The notes beneath the pieces are model-generated. The model was not told the origin of the DNA. It was given only the letters and a program-made list of their open reading frames with translations, and made no database searches. A stretch of 40,197 nucleotides of DNA. Origin: Candidatus Magasanikbacteria bacterium RIFOXYD1_FULL_40_23 (lineage in GTDB: Bacteria; Patescibacteriota; Patescibacteriia; Magasanikbacterales; GWA2-37-8). This document shows positions 15,947 to 24,429 of this stretch, piece by piece. Position numbers and translations under genes: made by a program. The stretch lies in the NCBI GenBank assembly GCA_001783215.1, contig MFRA01000005.1:393423-433619 (forward strand), given 5' to 3'. Each line of letters starts with the position of its first letter. Positions within the stretch are counted from its first letter, which is position 1.

Positions 15947-17416
15947 ATGGACATGTTGCAGAAAATATTTAAACAGGTTGATTTGGTGTCAAAAAATACA
16001 AAATTACCTACATATGTAGTGGGTGGTTTTGTGCGTGATTTTTTGTTGGGCAGAGAACAAAAAAAAGATATAGACTTTGTAGTAGTTGGAAGCGGTTTAG
16101 AGTTTGCCAAAGCCTTTGATGAAGAGTTAAAACAATCAGGTAGTTTGGTAGAGTTTTCGGATTTTGATACCGCTAGGTATATAATAAAAGCCGAAGAAGA
16201 CAGCGAAGAAATCGTGCTAGAATTTGCCGGCGCGCGCACAGAAAAATATAAAACCAATTCTCGCAAACCGGTTGTAGAGCAAACTAGTCTAGAAGAAGAT
16301 TTGGCTAGAAGAGATTTTACCGTTAATGCCATGGCCGTACCTGTTTCGGTTTTTTGTGGTACCAAATTGCCTGGATTACCAAAATTAAAAAAGGAAATTA
16401 TAGATCCATTTGTAGGTCAAAAAGATTTAGAAAATAAAATTTTGCGCACACCGCTTGATCCTGATCAAACTTTTATAGACGATCCTTTGCGTATGATGAG
16501 AGCTGTGCGTTTTGCAAGTCAGCTTGATTTTTCTATTGAACCAAAGACATTGGAATCTATTTATAAAAACAGAGAGCGATTAAAAATTGTCTCTGCCGAA
16601 AGAATTCAAGAGGAACTTTTTAAACTAATGGCCTGTCCAAAACCTTCTATTGCTTTGATCTTAATGTGGCAGACGCGCTTGATGGACCTAGTTTTGCCGG
16701 AAGTATCAAATTTAGAGGGTGTAGAAGAGATTTATGGTCATCAGCACAAAGATAATTTGGTGCATACCTTTAAAGTGGTAGACAATGTTGCCGAAAGATC
16801 TAACAAAACACTTTTGCGTTTGGCGGGTCTGTTTCATGATGTAGGCAAGCCAGCTACTAAAAAATTAATGCCAAAGATTGGTTGGACTTTTCACCAACAT
16901 GAACATGTGGGTAAAAAAATGGTTTATGGTATAAGCCGTCGTTTGCGTTTTTCCAAAAAAGATACCGATTATTTGGCCAAACTTGTGCGTTGGCATATGC
17001 AGCCAATTAGCTTAATGGACGACGGTATTACCGATTCGGCTGTGCGCAGGCTGGTAGTCAATTTGGGAGAAGAACTAGACGATTTGTTAATTTTGGGACG
17101 AAGCGATATAACTAGTGGCAATCCTAATAAAAAAGAAAAACGATTAAAAAATTATGATTATCTAGAAAAAAAGATTGTAGAAGTGTTGGAAAAAGATAAA
17201 TTAAAACAATTCCAATCGCCGTTGCGAGGTGAAGAAATAATGGAGTTAACGGGATTAAAACCAGGCCCAACAGTTGGGAAAATAAAAACTGATATAGAAG
17301 AAGCGATTCTAGACGGTGTTATACCAAATGAATACGAAGCAGCCAAAGATTACTTTGAAAAAATAAAAGATAAGTATCTAAATAAATCCCAAGATTGGGA
17401 GCGAATTAAAAAATAA
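15947..17416 (+). CDS. cca: tRNA CCA-adding nucleotidyltransferase with HD domain
   Basis: Adds or repairs the 3' CCA of tRNAs. The class II nucleotidyltransferase head shows VVGGFVRDFLLGREQKKDIDFVV, with metal ligands in DID, then EDLARRDFTVNAMA and DPLRMMRAVRFASQLDF. A C-terminal HD phosphohydrolase region starts at LAGLFHDVGKPATK and ends with a GEEIMELTGLKPGPTVG element. At 489 residues it has the length of CCA enzymes with an HD domain. It is needed here because neither tRNA gene in the window encodes CCA. Eleven bases separate it from pilT. ATG 15947 is used; the next in-frame ATG is two codons on. Confidence 0.9.
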   Translation: MDMLQKIFKQVDLVSKNTKLPTYVVGGFVRDFLLGREQKKDIDFVVVGSGLEFAKAFDEELKQSGSLVEFSDFDTARYIIKAEEDSEEIVLEFAGARTEKYKTNSRKPVVEQTSLEEDLARRDFTVNAMAVPVSVFCGTKLPGLPKLKKEIIDPFVGQKDLENKILRTPLDPDQTFIDDPLRMMRAVRFASQLDFSIEPKTLESIYKNRERLKIVSAERIQEELFKLMACPKPSIALILMWQTRLMDLVLPEVSNLEGVEEIYGHQHKDNLVHTFKVVDNVAERSNKTLLRLAGLFHDVGKPATKKLMPKIGWTFHQHEHVGKKMVYGISRRLRFSKKDTDYLAKLVRWHMQPISLMDDGITDSAVRRLVVNLGEELDDLLILGRSDITSGNPNKKEKRLKNYDYLEKKIVEVLEKDKLKQFQSPLRGEEIMELTGLKPGPTVGKIKTDIEEAILDGVIPNEYEAAKDYFEKIKDKYLNKSQDWERIKK

Positions 17417-17420
17417 TTCT

Positions 17421-18986
17421 ATGAATATGAGTATCTTTAAGCTAAAAAAATTCTATATTATTTTAGCGGTAGTGTTGGTAGGTGGTTCGGTTGTGTATGG
17501 CCAAATTAAAAAAGCTAACAAGCCGGTAGAATACGAAACTGTAAAAGCAGAACGGGGAGAGTTAACTCAAACCGTAGAAGCTACCGGTAAGGTGGAGTCT
17601 CAAAGTGATTTGTCTTTGCGCTTTGAAGTGCCGGGCGTTGTAGAAAGAGTAAATGTGATTGCCGGTGCCAAGGTAAGAGCAGGCCAAGTTTTGGCTAGTC
17701 TTAAACTATCTGAACTAAACGCTGCGGTAGCCCAAGCACAGGCTAATTTAGATCAAAAAATTGCTGGTGGAACACAGTCGGAAAAAGATTATTATAAAGC
17801 AGTGCTTGATCAGGCTGCGGCGGATTTAGAAAATAGCCAAATAGTTTCTAGTGCTTACGAAGATGCAGTGAGCGCTCTGCAAACATCTCTTATAAAATTG
17901 GACGATGGTTTGGTGCAAGCGGATAATATTTTGGGTATAGATAATACCAGCGCTAACGATGAATTCCAAGCTCTTTTATCGGTTTCGGATTTAAATAAGC
18001 TTAACTCTGCAAATTCCCAATATTTGGTTGCCAAAAATTTAGTTGCAGAAGCTAAGAAAAAAGTTACTCCGCTTACTAGTGCAAGCGTAGAGGCAGATAT
18101 TGATGTTGCTTTTTCTGTGGCGATTTCGGCATATCAGCAAATGAATTTACTGTTGATTACGGTAGGAGAGGTTTTAAATTATTCGGTAACCGGTGTAAGT
18201 CTGTCTCAGACTTCTTTGTCAACCAAAAAAACTACTATAGACACAACCAGAACTTCGGTAAATACTCAGTTAAATAATTTAACCAACGCTAAGCAAGAAG
18301 TGGCTGATGCGAAAGTAACTTTAAAAATAAAAGAAGCCTTATATAATCAGGCGCTTGCAAATTATCAAAATAAAATAAATCCAGTGCGTGAGGTAGATAT
18401 TGCTGCCTATAGAGCCGCTCTGTCCCAGGCTATTGCCAGTCGCAACAAAGCTATAATTGTGGCTCCTATAAATGGTGTTATAACCTCTGTTAATAAGAAA
18501 GTAGGAGAGTTCGCCGCTTCCAGTGAAGAAGCTATCAGGGTGTTTGTTCCGCACTATGAAGTAAAAGTAGATATCCCAGAAACAGATATTGCAAAATTAA
18601 AAATAAACGATGTTGTTGCAATTACTTTGGATGCGTTTGGTGATGATATTAAATTTTCTGGCCAAGTTATAAATATGGAGCCAGGTTCTACAGATATTTC
18701 TGATGTTGTTTATTATAAAGTTACTATTACTATAAATGATTCGGAAAAAGACATTAAGCCGGGCATGACTGCGAACGTAAAAATAAGTACTGATTTTAGA
18801 ACATCCACCTTGTCTGTGCCGCTTAGGTCTGTGCGCACCAATGATGAAGGTAAGTTCGTAAAAGTTTTAAAAGACGGACAATCTGTTGATATGAAAGTTA
18901 AATTAGGAATACGCGCAGACAATGGCCGGGTAGAAATTCTAGAAGGTTTGGATGAGGGTGTAGAAGTAATTATAAGTACAAAATAA
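17421..18986 (+). CDS. MacA-like membrane fusion (periplasmic adaptor) protein
   Basis: The adaptor subunit of an ABC exporter. It has an N-terminal anchor (FYIILAVVLVGGSVVYG, about residues 11-27), then a split lipoyl/barrel-sandwich domain (DLSLRFEVPGVVERVNVIAGAKVRAGQVLASL and IVAPINGVITSVNKKVGEFAA) with a long coiled coil between (about 95-330). Beta-barrel and membrane-proximal regions follow (VVAITLDAFGDDIKFSGQV, DIKPGMTANVKI, VKLGIRADNGRVEILEGLDEGVEVI). At 521 residues it is longer than typical MacA, because of the coiled coil. The ATPase and two permeases follow in the same operon. No outer-membrane partner is present, as expected in a monoderm CPR cell, so it may span the thick envelope or present substrate outside. 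Confidence 0.88.
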   Translation: MNMSIFKLKKFYIILAVVLVGGSVVYGQIKKANKPVEYETVKAERGELTQTVEATGKVESQSDLSLRFEVPGVVERVNVIAGAKVRAGQVLASLKLSELNAAVAQAQANLDQKIAGGTQSEKDYYKAVLDQAAADLENSQIVSSAYEDAVSALQTSLIKLDDGLVQADNILGIDNTSANDEFQALLSVSDLNKLNSANSQYLVAKNLVAEAKKKVTPLTSASVEADIDVAFSVAISAYQQMNLLLITVGEVLNYSVTGVSLSQTSLSTKKTTIDTTRTSVNTQLNNLTNAKQEVADAKVTLKIKEALYNQALANYQNKINPVREVDIAAYRAALSQAIASRNKAIIVAPINGVITSVNKKVGEFAASSEEAIRVFVPHYEVKVDIPETDIAKLKINDVVAITLDAFGDDIKFSGQVINMEPGSTDISDVVYYKVTITINDSEKDIKPGMTANVKISTDFRTSTLSVPLRSVRTNDEGKFVKVLKDGQSVDMKVKLGIRADNGRVEILEGLDEGVEVIISTK

Positions 18987-18989
18987 ATT

Positions 18990-19712
18990 ATGGCTTTAAT
19001 TGAAGTAAAAAATTTAACCAAGAGTTATGAAAATGACGGTGTAGCCACTTCGGTGCTTTATGGTTTGAATTTCAAAATAGAAAAAGGTGAGTTTGTAGCA
19101 ATTATGGGTCCTAGCGGATCTGGTAAATCTACGCTCATGCACATTTTGGGATTTTTAGATAAGCTTACCGCCGGCTCATACATTTTTGAAGGCAAAGACG
19201 TGAGCGGGTTAACAGATGACGAGTTGGCAGAAATGCGCAGTAATCAGGTAGGATTTGTTTTTCAAGCGTTTAATTTATTGCCGCGCACCACTGTACTAGA
19301 AAATGTAATGCTGCCCCTTACATATGTAAAAATGGATCAGGCAGAGAGAATTAAAAAATCAAAAGAAGCTCTAATTGCAGTTGGCCTGGAGCATAGATTA
19401 AATCATTTTTCCAACCAATTATCGGGTGGAGAAAAGCAACGCGTGGCTATTGCCAGATCTTTGGTAAATAACCCGGCAGTTATTTTTGCCGATGAGCCTA
19501 CCGGTAATTTGGATTCCAAATCTGGTTTGCAAGTAATGCGTATTTTGCAAAGCCTAAACGAAGCTGGACGCACAATTATTTTGGTTACTCACGAAAAGTA
19601 TACGGCCGATCATGCCAGACGAATCCTGAGAGTAAAAGACGGTCTAATTATAGAAGATGTGGAGGTAGCAAAAAGATTATTTGCTAAAGATGGAGAAGAA
19701 TTAATGAAATAG
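18990..19712 (+). CDS. MacB/LolD-type ABC transporter ATPase
   Basis: A 240-residue nucleotide-binding subunit. The Walker A is GPSGSGKST (about residues 40-48), followed by the Q-loop FQAFNLLPRTTVLENVMLPL, the signature LSGGEKQRVAIARSL, Walker B VIFADEPTGNLD and the H-loop ILVTHE. These are the hallmarks of the MacB/LolD/FtsE group, which transmits mechanical force rather than carrying substrate through a pore. It lies three bases after the adaptor gene and one base before the first permease gene, so the three or four proteins surely form one complex. The substrate is unknown: peptide, lipoprotein or antibiotic. Confidence 0.93.
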   Translation: MALIEVKNLTKSYENDGVATSVLYGLNFKIEKGEFVAIMGPSGSGKSTLMHILGFLDKLTAGSYIFEGKDVSGLTDDELAEMRSNQVGFVFQAFNLLPRTTVLENVMLPLTYVKMDQAERIKKSKEALIAVGLEHRLNHFSNQLSGGEKQRVAIARSLVNNPAVIFADEPTGNLDSKSGLQVMRILQSLNEAGRTIILVTHEKYTADHARRILRVKDGLIIEDVEVAKRLFAKDGEELMK

Positions 19713-19713
19713 C

Positions 19714-20952
19714 GTGAACATCATAAAAGAAATTCACAATGTTTGGAATATTGTGGGCCGTAATAAAGTGCGGTCGTTTTTAACCATGCTTGGCATTGTT
19801 ATAGGCATCATGTCTGTAATTGTTGTAATGTCTGTGGGAGCCGGCGCGCAAAGCCTAATCCTTAATCAGGTAAGTAGTCTGGGCTCAAATTTAGTCGGTA
19901 TTCTTCCTGGCCAATCCGAAGACGAAGGGCCTCCAGCTTCGGCTATGGGCATAGTAATTACCACTCTAAAGTACGAAGATATAAAATCCCTTGTAGGGCC
20001 CGAATTCCCTTATATAGTGGCTGCTACAGCCTATGTACGAGGCGTTGATACAGTTAATTGGGGTGATAATAAAACAGACACCAATTTTGTGGGCGTATCA
20101 GCGGCTTTGCCAGAAGTAGAAGATACCAATGTAAGTATCGGCAGGTTTTTTTCGGAAGAAGAAGAAAAAAGTTTGGCTAGAGTCGCAGTCTTGGGAAGTC
20201 AAACCGCCAAAGATTTATTTGAAGGTACAGATCCGATAGGAAAACAAATTAGAATTAAAAAAACCTCTTTTACAGTTATTGGAGTAATGGGAGAAAGAGG
20301 GAGTAGTGGTTTTCAAAATCAGGATAATCAAATTTATACACCCATTACTACTGCGCAAAAATTATTGCTCGGCATAGATTATGTTAGTTTCGGACGTGTA
20401 AAGGTAGACGGTGCAGAAAATGTAGATAAAACTGTAGAATATGTTAAGCAAGTTTTGCGAGAACGACATAAAATAACAAATCCGGAAGAGGATGATTTTT
20501 CTGTGCGTACAACCGCCCAAGGATTAGACGCTCTTACCAACATTACCAATGCGCTCAAAATTTTCTTGTCTGCGATTGCGGCCATTTCTCTAATTGTGGG
20601 CGGGATTGGAATTATGAACATTATGCTTGCGGCTGTGCAAGAAAGAACTAGAGAGATTGGTTTGCGCAAAGCAGTGGGCGCAAAAAACAGTAATATTATT
20701 ACCCAATTTCTGATTGAGACAGTGATGATTACTTTTATGGGCGCGCTGATGGGAATATTATTGGGAACTTTAATTTCTTTTGCTGCCGGTAAAGTTGCGC
20801 AAAGTTTAGGTTATCATTGGGATATAGTTGTTTCTTTGTCGTCTGTTTTGGCCGCTTGTGTAGTGGGTGTTAGTATTGGACTTGTGTTTGGTATAGTGCC
20901 AGCGCGCAGGGCTAGCAAATTAAACCCAATTGAAGCATTGCGATATGAATAG
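19714..20952 (+). CDS. MacB-like ABC transporter permease (first)
   Basis: A 412-residue permease with the MacB/FtsX topology. One N-terminal helix (VRSFLTMLGIVIGIMSVIVVMSVGAGAQ) is followed by a large extracytoplasmic domain (about residues 50-265) and three C-terminal helices. The latter include ISLIVGGIGIMNIMLAAVQERTREIGLRKAVGAKNSNIITQFLIETV, the FtsX signature, and the terminal GIVPARRASKLNPIEALRYE. It starts with GTG (19714), one base after the ATPase stop. The next permease gene overlaps its end. Two distinct permeases in one operon suggest a heterodimer. Confidence 0.9.
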   Translation: MNIIKEIHNVWNIVGRNKVRSFLTMLGIVIGIMSVIVVMSVGAGAQSLILNQVSSLGSNLVGILPGQSEDEGPPASAMGIVITTLKYEDIKSLVGPEFPYIVAATAYVRGVDTVNWGDNKTDTNFVGVSAALPEVEDTNVSIGRFFSEEEEKSLARVAVLGSQTAKDLFEGTDPIGKQIRIKKTSFTVIGVMGERGSSGFQNQDNQIYTPITTAQKLLLGIDYVSFGRVKVDGAENVDKTVEYVKQVLRERHKITNPEEDDFSVRTTAQGLDALTNITNALKIFLSAIAAISLIVGGIGIMNIMLAAVQERTREIGLRKAVGAKNSNIITQFLIETVMITFMGALMGILLGTLISFAAGKVAQSLGYHWDIVVSLSSVLAACVVGVSIGLVFGIVPARRASKLNPIEALRYE

Positions 20953-22210
20953 TAATTTTTTAGATACAATTAAAGATAATTTAAAATTAGCTAGTCATTC
21001 TTTGCTTGCTCAAAAAACCAGATCGGTCCTGACTATTTTGGGTATCAGTATTGGTGTGGCAGTGGTAATTACCATTTTGGCAGCTGGACGTGGACTCGAT
21101 AAATTTATTATGAGTCAGTTAGAAATTTTTGGTTCCGACACTCTTAGCATAGAGGTGAAAATCCCTAACACCAAAGATACATCCACCGAAAATGCTTTTG
21201 GTCAGGCTACGGGTGTAACTATAACTACCTTAAAAAACTCAGACACAGACAATGTTAGTAAACATCCAAATATTGTAGCCGCTTATGGTTGGATGATTGG
21301 GCAGGCTGTAGTTACTTATCAAGGGCAAATAAAAACAGTTACTTTGTTTGGTCAAGGATACAATATGCCGGAGGTAGAAAAATTTTCTTTGTCAGAAGGT
21401 AGAATGTTTACCAAAGAAGAAGAGGATTCTCTTTCACAAATAGTAGTGCTTGGGTCGGTTGTAAAAGAAAAATTATTTGGTGATGACATTGCTTCGGGCA
21501 AAACTATTTATATAAAAGGTAAGCCATTTAAAGTTGCAGGTGTATCTACCAAGCGTGGGGCTACATTTGGTATGGATATGGATAATATGATAATCGTGCC
21601 AACCAAGACCATGCAAAAAAGAGTTTTGGGCATAGATTATATCCACAATATTATGGCCAAAATGAAAGACACAAGCATTTCCAAACAAACCGTAGAAGAA
21701 TTAAACGAAATTATTCGCGCCAACCACGATATTACCGATCCAAACAAAGATGATTTTACTATAAACACTATGGCCGAAGCGGTTTCCATTTTAGGTAGTG
21801 TGGTAAGCGGCATTACATTTTTGTTGGTGGCGCTTGTTTGCATATCGCTTGTGGTAGGCGGTGTTGGTATTATGAATATAATGTACGTATCTGTTTCGGA
21901 GCGAGTATTCGAAATTGGTTTGCGCAAAGCGCTTGGTGCAAAGGCTAGTGATATTTTGTGGCAATTTTTGTTAGAATCAATTCTGCTTACATCTATTGGC
22001 GGTGTGGTAGGTGTAGCTATGGGTGCGCTTATGGCTCTGGTAGTATATTTTGTGGCAGTTTCCAACAACTTTAATTGGGTTTATAGTATCCCGCTTTTTT
22101 CTATTTTGTTATCTGTTGGCTTCTCGGCATTTATCGGTGTTTTATTTGGCATTTATCCGGCCAGAAAGGCCGCTGCGCTTAACCCGATTGAGGCGTTGAG
22201 GAGGGAGTAA
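20945..22210 (+). CDS. MacB-like ABC transporter permease (second)
   Basis: A second FtsX/MacB-type permease of 421 residues. The N-terminal helix is TRSVLTILGISIGVAVVITILAAGRG, followed by an extracytoplasmic domain and a C-terminal set of three helices with CISLVVGGVGIMNIMYVSVSERVFEIGLRKALGAKASDILWQFLLESI and the end GIYPARKAAALNPIEALRRE. I chose ATG 20945, which overlaps the previous stop by 8 bases, over an in-frame TTG at 20930. It is homologous to but clearly different from the first permease, so duplication is old. Its stop codon lies inside the terminator A-tract of the minus-strand RNA gene. Confidence 0.88.
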   Translation: MNSNFLDTIKDNLKLASHSLLAQKTRSVLTILGISIGVAVVITILAAGRGLDKFIMSQLEIFGSDTLSIEVKIPNTKDTSTENAFGQATGVTITTLKNSDTDNVSKHPNIVAAYGWMIGQAVVTYQGQIKTVTLFGQGYNMPEVEKFSLSEGRMFTKEEEDSLSQIVVLGSVVKEKLFGDDIASGKTIYIKGKPFKVAGVSTKRGATFGMDMDNMIIVPTKTMQKRVLGIDYIHNIMAKMKDTSISKQTVEELNEIIRANHDITDPNKDDFTINTMAEAVSILGSVVSGITFLLVALVCISLVVGGVGIMNIMYVSVSERVFEIGLRKALGAKASDILWQFLLESILLTSIGGVVGVAMGALMALVVYFVAVSNNFNWVYSIPLFSILLSVGFSAFIGVLFGIYPARKAAALNPIEALRRE

Positions 22211-22259
22211 AAAAAAGCCGACGGTCTCTTTGGTTATAAATAACCATTGAAACCGTCGG
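22209..22259 (-). terminator. Intrinsic terminator of the tmRNA-like RNA
   Basis: On the minus strand an 8-bp stem (CCGACGGT/ACCGTCGG) encloses a second 7-bp stem (TGGTTAT/ATAACCA) and is followed by a C and a run of eight Ts. It lies five bases past the encoded CCA end. Confidence 0.85.
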
Positions 22260-22264
22260 TAATG

Positions 22265-22429
22265 TGGTGGAGCTGGTCATGAATTGAACATGACATTCTA
22301 AGCATTGATCGCCACTAGCGATAGTTATCGCTAGCCCCAGAACTCCTCGGCTGGTTCCACCGTCGGAACCCTTTGCAAACCAGCGCAGGAGGCAGCGTGC
22401 TTAGAGTTTTTCCGTTAAACTACAGCCCC
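22265..22429 (-). ncRNA. ssrA: tmRNA-like RNA, unusually short (165 nt)
   Basis: Read on the minus strand, the 5' end GGGGCTG pairs with CAGCTCC near the 3' end as a 7-bp acceptor stem, followed by A and an encoded CCA. The third pair is G-U, the alanyl-tRNA synthetase identity pair used by tmRNA. A T arm has a 6-bp stem (GTCATG/CATGAC) with loop TTCAATT, and a D-like arm has AACGGA. An 8-bp helix (TCTAAGCA/TGCTTAGA) replaces the anticodon stem and closes about 90 nt with a 5+7-bp stem and a perfect hairpin (CTAGCGAT/ATCGCTAG). Typical tmRNAs are 300-400 nt, so this is either a minimal or a tag-less tmRNA. It has its own promoter and terminator. Confidence 0.65.
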
Positions 22430-22444
22430 AAATGTCTGGGGAGG

Positions 22445-22473
22445 ATGATACCACAAACCCCTTTATTTGTCAA
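22445..22473 (-). promoter_or_regulatory. Promoter of the tmRNA-like RNA
   Basis: On the minus strand, TTGACA (22468-22473), a 17-bp spacer and TATCAT (22445-22450) are followed by the RNA about 16 bases downstream, leaving a leader of roughly 8 nt for RNase P to remove. Confidence 0.8.
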
Positions 22474-22480
22474 TATTATA

Positions 22481-22508
22481 TTATTGCTAGTTTTAGTTCA
22501 GTTATGAT
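22481..22508 (+). promoter_or_regulatory. Possible dnaG promoter
   Basis: A good -10 TATGAT (22503-22508) with a poor -35 TTATTG at 16-bp spacing, divergent from the tmRNA-like promoter. AAGGTG seven bases before the ATG is a moderate SD. Confidence 0.4.
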
Positions 22509-22540
22509 AGAGTAGGCTTATAAATACAAGGTGTATTACT

Positions 22541-24343
22541 ATGACTGACACCCAAGCAATAAAAGACAGATTGGACATTGTACAGATAATTGGCGAATAT
22601 GTAAGGCTCAAAAAAGCCGGCATAAACTGGAAAGCCAATTGTCCATTTCACAACGAAAAATCTCCTTCATTTATGGTTCAACCAGAAAAGCAATTCTGGC
22701 ATTGTTTTGGTTGTAGTAAGGGTGGAGACGTCTTTTCTTTCTTACAAGAAATGGAAGGTGTAGATTTTAGCGAAGCTCTAAAAATTTTGGCAGATCGTGC
22801 CGGTGTAAAATTAGACAGTTATGCCAGTGAAGTAAACAAAAGCCAGAAAAATAGAATTATAGAAATAAATAATAAAGCTACTTATTTTTTTAATCACTTT
22901 TTGTCGGAGATGCCGGCGGCCGAAGCAGCTAGAGATTATTTGAAGCGCCGCGAACTAACTACCGAAACAATTACCGAATGGCAAGTTGGTTTTATTCCAG
23001 AGCAATGGGATTTACTTACAAAATATTTATTAAACAAAGGCAATAGCATTGATGATTTACTGGCTTCTGGCTTAGCTATAAAAAAAGACGGTGGTGGATT
23101 CTACGATCGTTTTCGCGGCCGCATAATGTTTCCTATTTGGGATGCGCACGGCAATGTGGTAGGTTTTACCGGACGCATACTGGTAGAAACAGAAAAATCA
23201 GGCGGTAAATATGTAAACACTCCCCAGACTTTGGTATTTGATAAATCTAGGCTTTTGTATGGTTTAAATAAAGCCAAGACAGAGATAAAAGCCAAAGATT
23301 TTACAGTATTGGTAGAGGGCCAAATGGATGTAATTGCCTGCCATCAGGCAGGTATGAAAAACGTGGTGGCGTCTTCGGGTACAGCGCTTACTATGGAGCA
23401 GATTAAATTATTAAAAAGATATTCCAATAATATTGCAATTGCTTTTGATGCAGATGCGGCCGGGCAAAATGCTGCCAAGCGCGGTATAGATTTGGCCCTG
23501 GAGCAGGGAATGAGTATAAAAATTATTCAAATTCCACCGGGTGCTGGCAAAGATGCAGACGAATGTATAAAAAAAGATAAAGATGTATGGTTTAAAGCGG
23601 TAGAGAGTGCCAAAGAGGTAATGGATTGGTATTTTACTAATGCGGTTGTGGGGGTAAATAAAAATGATCCAAAACAAAAACAGAAAATTGCCGAAGTTCT
23701 TTTGGCCGAAATAGCTCGTCTTCCATATGCGGTAGAACGGGATCATTGGCTTAAAAAATTAGCAGATGAGATAGGTGTTGATCGCTCTGTTTTGGTAGCA
23801 GAAATGAGTAGGGTAGTAGCTCAGGCAAAAAGGTATCCAGACAATAGTCATGCCAATTTAGCCAGTAAGCCCGCTAGCCCTAGCATAGCCGCTGCAAGCC
23901 AGGAAAATTGGGAAGAAAAGGGTAAGATTCACCTGCTTGCCGAAAACTTTTTTGCTCTGCTTTTAAAGTTTCCTCAGCTGTTCGCCCAGCATGCCCCTGG
24001 TCTAAGGTCCGAATTCTTTGAGCATACCCCCCTGGCTGGGCTTTACGAGTCGCTAAAAAAGCACTATAATGGCAATATAGATATAATGGTGGTTAAAAAC
24101 AGTTTAACCAAGGAAGAGCAATCTGCCATTGATATTTTAGTATTAAAAACAGACAAAGATTATAGCGGTTTTGATGCCCAGCAAACCAGCAAAGAATTAT
24201 CTATTTTGCTCGGCGCCATAAAAAGTGAGTGGCAAAAAAATAAACGTCAGAAACTATTTGTGGAATTAAAAGAAGCAGAAAAAAACGGAGATCCGGAAGC
24301 TGTGCAGAAAATTCTGAAAGAAATAATGGAATTAGAAAAATAA
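22541..24343 (+). CDS. dnaG: DNA primase
   Basis: Synthesises RNA primers for replication. The CHC2 zinc ribbon uses Cys34, His37, Cys55 and Cys58 (CPFH ... CFGC). The RNA polymerase domain has the basic GFTGRILVETEKSGGKYVNTPQTLVFDKSRLLYG motif. The Toprim part has LVEGQMDVI with catalytic Glu259 and AFDADAAG with Asp303 and Asp305. The C-terminal domain (from about residue 440) is helical and would bind the DnaB helicase. Length of 600 is normal. A dnaG-rpoD pair is the classic macromolecular-synthesis arrangement, without rpsU here. Confidence 0.96.
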   Translation: MTDTQAIKDRLDIVQIIGEYVRLKKAGINWKANCPFHNEKSPSFMVQPEKQFWHCFGCSKGGDVFSFLQEMEGVDFSEALKILADRAGVKLDSYASEVNKSQKNRIIEINNKATYFFNHFLSEMPAAEAARDYLKRRELTTETITEWQVGFIPEQWDLLTKYLLNKGNSIDDLLASGLAIKKDGGGFYDRFRGRIMFPIWDAHGNVVGFTGRILVETEKSGGKYVNTPQTLVFDKSRLLYGLNKAKTEIKAKDFTVLVEGQMDVIACHQAGMKNVVASSGTALTMEQIKLLKRYSNNIAIAFDADAAGQNAAKRGIDLALEQGMSIKIIQIPPGAGKDADECIKKDKDVWFKAVESAKEVMDWYFTNAVVGVNKNDPKQKQKIAEVLLAEIARLPYAVERDHWLKKLADEIGVDRSVLVAEMSRVVAQAKRYPDNSHANLASKPASPSIAAASQENWEEKGKIHLLAENFFALLLKFPQLFAQHAPGLRSEFFEHTPLAGLYESLKKHYNGNIDIMVVKNSLTKEEQSAIDILVLKTDKDYSGFDAQQTSKELSILLGAIKSEWQKNKRQKLFVELKEAEKNGDPEAVQKILKEIMELEK

Positions 24344-24344
24344 A

Positions 24345-24377
24345 GAAGCGTCGCGCTTCAATGGGCGCTGTGCGACG
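24345..24377 (+). promoter_or_regulatory. Two mutually exclusive hairpins between dnaG and rpoD
   Basis: GAAGCG/CGCTTC (24345-24359) and CGTCGC/GCGACG (24349-24354 with 24372-24377) share bases, so only one can form at a time. There is no T-run. The rest of the gap up to 24429 is AT-rich and shows no convincing promoter. Confidence 0.4.
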
Positions 24378-24429
24378 TGATTTCGTTAAAACAATTTTAT
24401 TATTAAAGTAAGATTAAATTTATCCCTGT

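Noticed and set aside
22265-22429. Reading the tmRNA-like gene as a tRNA with a group I intron
   Set aside because: The anticodon-arm helix is eight perfect pairs with no U33 or anticodon in any register, the insert is too short for a group I intron, and no intron core motifs are seen.
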